Assembly: GCA_021802375.1 (NCBI GenBank)
Contig: JAKAAL010000074.1
Location: 1 to 10,737, forward strand
Length of the DNA: 10,737 bases
Source of the DNA: Bacillota bacterium
GTDB taxonomy: Bacteria; Bacillota_E; Sulfobacillia; Sulfobacillales; Sulfobacillaceae
Direction of reading: 5' to 3'
Numbering within the stretch: position 1 is the stretch's first letter; every line of letters starts with the position of its first letter. The notes beneath the pieces are model-generated. The model worked only from the letters and a program-made list of their open reading frames with translations. It was not told the origin of the DNA and did not search any database. Position numbers and translations under genes: made by a program. Positions 7,605-10,737 of the stretch are shown here, piece by piece.

Positions 7605-8729
7605 ATGCGATGGACCAAACTGCCGTGGGATACTCTGGAAGAGTGGGGGATTAGTCTCCAAGTGGCGAAAACCGCCTTGGCGGCGGCTTTCGCCTGGGCC
7701 TTGGCGGGGTGGCTGTTCCACGCCCCGCGGCCGTATTTTGCCCCGCTGGCTGCCATCCTGTCCGTGCAGGCCACGATCGCCGAGTCTCTGTCCCGGGGGA
7801 TCCAACGGATATTCGGGGTCATGGGTGGAATTATGCTGGCGATCTTGTTCACCCATTGGCTGGGACTTCATGCATGGTCGCTGGCGGTATTAGTCTTTAT
7901 TGCGATGGCACTCGCAACGCGGCTTCATTTGGGAGCCCAAGGCATTCCCCAAGTGGCTGTCACTGCCTTGATGGTGTGGGCGGTCGGATCCCAGGTGAAG
8001 GGGTATGCCTGGTACCGGGCCCTGGAAACAGCTGTGGGCGCCGTGGTTGCGGCGGGGGTGTCAGCGCTGCTGTGGCCGCCTGATTTTACACCGGATGCAG
8101 CGGAAAGTTTGAGACTTTTGGCGCTGGGACTGGCGGACGTGATGCACGGCATCGCGGAAGACTTGAGGAGCGGGATGGATCCGGAAGAGGCCAACCGTCA
8201 CCTCAAAAGGGCCCGGGCCATCGACGCTGGGCTTTTCCGGGCGCGTCGGGCCATGAAGAGAGCTGAGACCAGTCTGCGATGGAATCCCTGGCACCGCGGG
8301 GCGCGCGGACGTCTGAAGGAGTTGCGGCACGCGGTCGGAGTGCTGGATCATTCGGTCATCCAGGTGCGTGGCATTGCCCGCACTTTGTTCGTCACTTTAG
8401 ACCGAGACGTGAGTCAACCCTCCGGCGCGCTGCCGCCCCTGTTGGGGCGGGGGTTGGCCGACGTTTTGACGGTGATGGGGGAGGCCCTGAAGAGCTACGC
8501 CTATCTTATCCAGGCCCAGGACCAGCATGCTGCCATACGCTTGGAGGAGTTGCTAAAAGAAGCTCACGGCATGCGTCATCAGTTGATTCAGCACGCAGGC
8601 CGCCTCCTCAATGAGGATGGCGGCCGATTCCTAGATATTGCAGCGGTGTTGGTGGATCTCGATAAGATGAGTCAGGATTTGGTCGTCAGTGCCCGACTCA
8701 TCATCCCCATCGTCCGCATCATTTCTTAG
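7605..8729 (+). CDS. FUSC/aromatic acid exporter (ArAE_1-like) membrane protein
   Basis: This 374-residue inner-membrane protein has six predicted N-terminal helices (about 19-38, 43-60, 69-87, 91-109, 113-128 and 139-157). A long, mostly helical, soluble C-terminal region rich in Arg and Leu follows. This architecture, with the conserved-looking PRPYFAPLAAILSVQAT after the first helix, fits the FUSC/aromatic acid exporter family 1 group found in Firmicutes. Relatives of that superfamily export aromatic carboxylic acids, but most members are uncharacterised. The ATG at 7605 is effectively the only start: an in-frame TAG lies at 7584-7586 with no GTG or TTG between. No clear Shine-Dalgarno precedes it, suggesting translation by coupling or reinitiation from the amidase gene, 30 bases upstream. 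Its stop codon overlaps the end of the convergent pyrophosphatase gene. Export function is inferred from family only. Confidence 0.82.
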   Translation: MRWTKLPWDTLEEWGISLQVAKTALAAAFAWALAGWLFHAPRPYFAPLAAILSVQATIAESLSRGIQRIFGVMGGIMLAILFTHWLGLHAWSLAVLVFIAMALATRLHLGAQGIPQVAVTALMVWAVGSQVKGYAWYRALETAVGAVVAAGVSALLWPPDFTPDAAESLRLLALGLADVMHGIAEDLRSGMDPEEANRHLKRARAIDAGLFRARRAMKRAETSLRWNPWHRGARGRLKELRHAVGVLDHSVIQVRGIARTLFVTLDRDVSQPSGALPPLLGRGLADVLTVMGEALKSYAYLIQAQDQHAAIRLEELLKEAHGMRHQLIQHAGRLLNEDGGRFLDIAAVLVDLDKMSQDLVVSARLIIPIVRIIS

Positions 8730-9211
8730 TGGTGGGAGGTTTGATATCGGTTCTTGGCCTCTTCCAGGACTTTCAAGGCCTCAGCTTGTCCCTTCCACCC
8801 GCCGATGTGGGTTTCCTTGTTCTCCAACTGCTTGTAGGTCTCGAAGAAATGGGGAATTTCCTTGCGGACGTGCGGATTGACATCGTCCAGGCTCTGCACA
8901 TGCTTGAAACGCGGGTCATCCGCCGCCACGCCCAACAGTTTGGTGTCCACGCCCTTTTCGTCCGACATCTCCAGCATGCCCAGGATGCGCGCGCTGATGA
9001 TGCAGCCGGGAAAGGTCGGGAAGGTGCTCAGCACCAGGACGTCAATGGGGTCATCGTCCTCGCCCAACGTATGTTCAATAAAGCCATACTCGGCCGGGTA
9101 ATGCATGGGCGAGTGCAGAACGCGGTCCAACCGTACGCGGCCCGTTTCATGGTCCACTTCATACTTGTTTTGACTGCCTTGGGGGATCTCAATCACCACG
9201 TCAACCTTCAA
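8726..9211 (-). CDS. ppa: Inorganic pyrophosphatase, family I
   Basis: This soluble cytosolic enzyme hydrolyses pyrophosphate to phosphate, pulling biosynthetic reactions forward. The product is 161 residues, within the usual bacterial family I range. It begins MKVDVVIEIPQGSQNKYEVD. The signature EDDDPIDVLVL carries the metal-binding aspartates 52, 54 and 57 (D-x-D-P-x-D). HSPMHYPAEYGFIEHTLG and GWKGQAEALKVLEEA are typical family segments. The frame is open up to an ATG at 9340, but that would add 43 residues unlike the family. I chose the TTG at 9211 because AAGGAGG stands 7 bases before it and the family's N-terminus begins there. It converges with the FUSC-like gene, sharing TTAG at the stops, and is divergent from the MFS gene. 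It is complete with all recognisable catalytic positions. Confidence 0.96.
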   Translation of the reverse strand: MKVDVVIEIPQGSQNKYEVDHETGRVRLDRVLHSPMHYPAEYGFIEHTLGEDDDPIDVLVLSTFPTFPGCIISARILGMLEMSDEKGVDTKLLGVAADDPRFKHVQSLDDVNPHVRKEIPHFFETYKQLENKETHIGGWKGQAEALKVLEEAKNRYQTSHH

Positions 9212-9218
9212 AGGGAAA

Positions 9219-9225
9219 CCTCCTT
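9219..9225 (-). promoter_or_regulatory. Ribosome-binding site fixing a TTG start for ppa
   Basis: AAGGAGG on the minus strand is a near-perfect Shine-Dalgarno sequence, 7 bases before TTG at 9211. It overrules the longer ATG-started frame from 9340. Confidence 0.85.
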
Positions 9226-9271
9226 CGTCGCTGTGCACCGGCTGCGGGGCTCTATGCCCGCCGCTCTCGTG

Positions 9272-9309
9272 CATCATTCTCGTTGATTCCCGAAAGAAAA
9301 TCAATGATG
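9272..9309. repeat. Interrupted inverted repeat in the ppa/MFS divergent spacer
   Basis: The inner arms TTGATT (9283-9288) and AATCAA (9299-9304) are perfect complements around a 10-base centre. The outer arms CATCAT (9272-9277) and ATGATG (9304-9309) also match, with a few unpaired bases on the left side. The repeat lies over the candidate ppa promoter and could be an operator; binding of a regulator is inference. Confidence 0.45.
9276..9304 (-). promoter_or_regulatory. Possible ppa promoter
   Basis: On the minus strand TTGATT (9304 down to 9299) and GAGAAT (9281 down to 9276) are spaced by 17 bases. Each matches its consensus at 4 of 6 positions. This would give a leader of roughly 58 bases before the TTG start. 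Confidence 0.4.
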
Positions 9310-9331
9310 GGAGGTCAGCGGGCCAAACATT

Positions 9332-9340
9332 TGCTATCAT
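9332..9340 (+). promoter_or_regulatory. Possible extended -10 promoter of the MFS gene
   Basis: TGCTATCAT is an extended -10 element with 5 of 6 matches in TATCAT. The hexamer 17 bases upstream, AGGTCA, is a poor -35 box. The leader would be about 24 bases. Confidence 0.45.
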
Positions 9341-9370
9341 CCTCTAGCAGGAAAAGGAGACCGCCGCCGC

Positions 9371-10603
9371 ATGATTAGAGAACCCGAAACCACAGAAACC
9401 CTCACCCCCGCTACCCGCTGGCTGGTGTTAACGTTTGCCGGCTCGACCACGGCCAGCGCGATTGCCTCGACCTTTGTGAACCTGTTCGTGTTTGTGGTGT
9501 CCGGTCAATTGGCCTCGTTGGCCCTCTTTAATGGGGCTTACTTTTTCTCCCTGACGTTTGTCTTCTATTTCACAGGATACGTGTTTCGCCGCGCGTCGCC
9601 GCTGGTTCCCTACCGATGGGGATTGGTGATGACGGCGGCCTTTTATGGCATTCTGCTGCTGCTAGTGCACCACGCCGCCCATTATATATTGGTGCTGGGG
9701 TTGATCCAGGGGGTTTCGCAGGGATTTTTCTGGTTCGGAGCCAACCTCATGACCTTTGATACCGTCGCTCCATCCCAGCGCATCCGCTTCTACGGCATTA
9801 ACTCCGCCGTGGGAAGTGTCGCCGGCATTGCCGGACCGCTGGCTGGAGGCGCCCTGGTGGGACTGATGCCGGGTTTGACCGGCTACCTCATGGTATTCGC
9901 GTTGGCTCTGGCCGTGTATGCGGCCACCTTCGCCATTTCCTTCTCAGTGCCGGAAGGCCCGCCGTTGGGGAATGAGCCGCTCCGGCTCAGCTTCGCCTTG
10001 CACCGCACGATTTCACTCTGGAAAGAAGCCATAGAGACGCTTTGGGTGCGCGGCACTCGAGAGGCCATGTCAGGGCTGGCGGGCGTGTTTTTGGTCTATA
10101 TCGCCACCAGAAGTGCCGTGGTAGTGGGGATATACAGCAGCGTGAGCGCCGGGATGCGCATGCTCGGAGCCCTGGCGGTGAGCCGATGGGTTAAGCCGGG
10201 TTCCCGTCCACGATCTATGTGGATGGGCGTGATCGGGATGACCACGGGCGGCGTTTTTCTGTTCCTGCTGCGCCTCGGCTGGATTTGGGTCTTTGTGTAT
10301 GCGGTCATTGCGTCATTCAGCATGCCTTGGTTTACTATTCCCAACGAAGCGATTCCTCTGGACGTCATGGACCAGGATCCCCAAGTCACCCACCACCGGG
10401 TGGCCTTCATGCTGTCTCGGGAGATGAGTTTAAATGGCGGCCGGCTCCTCAGCATGGTGGTGTTGATGGGGCTCTATGCTTTTCAGCAGTCGCCCGACAT
10501 GTTGGTGGTGATGGTGGTGGCCACCTCGTTGGCTCAGGGGTGGGTGTCGTGGATGGGCTCCCGCATTTGGGGCCAGCTTGCGGCGGCCGAGCGATCGCGC
10601 TGA
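9371..10603 (+). CDS. Major facilitator superfamily (MFS) transporter
   Basis: This is a 410-residue integral membrane protein with about 12 hydrophobic segments in two halves, joined by a charged central loop near residues 193-230 (VPEGPPLGNEPLRLSFALHR). Features consistent with MFS are the length, the six-plus-six helix layout, and the Gly-rich segment NSAVGSVAGIAGPLAGGALVG at about 144-164, typical of helix 5. The canonical A-motif after helix 2 is not evident; the loop there is GYVFRRASPLVPYRWG. The substrate cannot be inferred. The ATG at 9371 is preceded by AAAAGGAGA (9352-9360), about 10 bases away, which is rather long spacing. It is divergent from ppa and has an extended -10 promoter candidate. 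It ends with a TGA, and no terminator hairpin is visible before the next gene. Confidence 0.88.
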   Translation: MIREPETTETLTPATRWLVLTFAGSTTASAIASTFVNLFVFVVSGQLASLALFNGAYFFSLTFVFYFTGYVFRRASPLVPYRWGLVMTAAFYGILLLLVHHAAHYILVLGLIQGVSQGFFWFGANLMTFDTVAPSQRIRFYGINSAVGSVAGIAGPLAGGALVGLMPGLTGYLMVFALALAVYAATFAISFSVPEGPPLGNEPLRLSFALHRTISLWKEAIETLWVRGTREAMSGLAGVFLVYIATRSAVVVGIYSSVSAGMRMLGALAVSRWVKPGSRPRSMWMGVIGMTTGGVFLFLLRLGWIWVFVYAVIASFSMPWFTIPNEAIPLDVMDQDPQVTHHRVAFMLSREMSLNGGRLLSMVVLMGLYAFQQSPDMLVVMVVATSLAQGWVSWMGSRIWGQLAAAERSR

Positions 10604-10661
10604 ATCGGGCATCCTAAAGACAGCCTTTGCTTAAATTGGGGCATGGTCTGATAAGCTCGGA

Positions 10662-10667
10662 TATGAT
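10662..10667 (+). promoter_or_regulatory. Possible -10 box ahead of the right-edge gene
   Basis: TATGAT matches the -10 consensus at 5 of 6 positions, 30 bases before the next start codon. No -35 box with proper spacing is visible. The same TATGATGG string stands 29 bases before the Nudix ATG. Confidence 0.3.
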
Positions 10668-10691
10668 GGGTGGAGAAGAAGGAGGGGACCG

Positions 10692-10737
10692 ATGCAGAGG
10701 CGCTGGGCGAATGTTTCGTTGGTCGGGTTGGCCCTGC
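10692..10737 (+). CDS. Start of an unidentified gene, cut by the window edge; likely exported or membrane protein
   Basis: Only 15 codons are present: MQRRWANVSLVGLAL. A strong GAAGGAGGGG site (10678-10687) lies 4 bases before the ATG, so this is very likely a real start. Two arginines followed by a hydrophobic run resemble the beginning of a signal peptide or first membrane helix. It lies 88 bases after the MFS gene on the same strand. Nothing can be said about function. Confidence 0.7.
   Translation, partial: MQRRWANVSLVGLAL

Noticed and set aside
8433..8450. CCGCCCC-TGTT-GGGGCGG perfect inverted repeat as a terminator
   Set aside because: It lies inside the FUSC-like coding region (encoding PPLLGRG), has no T-run after it, and GC-rich codons explain it well enough.
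1..10737. Defence system, prophage, mobile element or CRISPR
   Set aside because: No nuclease, reverse transcriptase, transposase, integrase, regular repeats or composition break was seen. All genes fit common housekeeping or metabolic families.

Overview
The window is a chromosomal housekeeping and metabolic segment from a moderately GC-rich bacterium. Strong AGGAGG-type ribosome-binding sites, a freely used TTG start codon and the gene content suggest a Firmicute-like organism, perhaps near Sulfobacillus or Alicyclobacillus. That placement is a low-confidence inference; no rRNA or marker gene settles it. I see no transposase, integrase, tRNA, CRISPR array, phage gene or toxin-antitoxin pair. 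No gene-free stretch exceeds about 160 bases.

Layout. Bases 1-2070 (minus strand) hold most of a cytosolic aconitase gene whose 3' end lies beyond the left edge. A 155-base divergent spacer carries a near-consensus extended -10 promoter for prfC (2226-3812, plus), encoding peptide chain release factor 3. Five plus-strand genes then follow closely: an aldo/keto reductase (3888-4841), a CPBP-type intramembrane protease homologue (4885-5676), a Nudix hydrolase (5719-6222), an amidase-signature enzyme (6219-7574, overlapping the Nudix gene by 4 bases) and a FUSC/aromatic-acid-exporter-like membrane protein (7605-8729). The gaps of 43, 42, -4 and 30 bases suggest one transcription unit. It converges on, and overlaps by its stop codon, a minus-strand family I inorganic pyrophosphatase gene (8726-9211). 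A second divergent spacer (9212-9370) separates this from a major-facilitator transporter (9371-10603). A new gene with a signal-peptide-like beginning starts at 10692 and runs off the right edge.

How the genes may work together. Aconitase (TCA cycle), RF3 (termination factor recycling) and pyrophosphatase (PPi removal) are independent core functions. The five-gene run looks like a small-molecule handling or detoxification group: a carbonyl reductase, a nucleotide-type hydrolase, an amidase that would release a carboxylic acid, and a putative carboxylate or aromatic-acid exporter. The link is inferred from gene order only.

I did not find a convincing new biological system. The items most worth a second look are a CPBP protease homologue with an altered first motif, a strong hairpin followed by five T's inside the start of that same gene, and inverted repeats at the prfC and ppa promoters.
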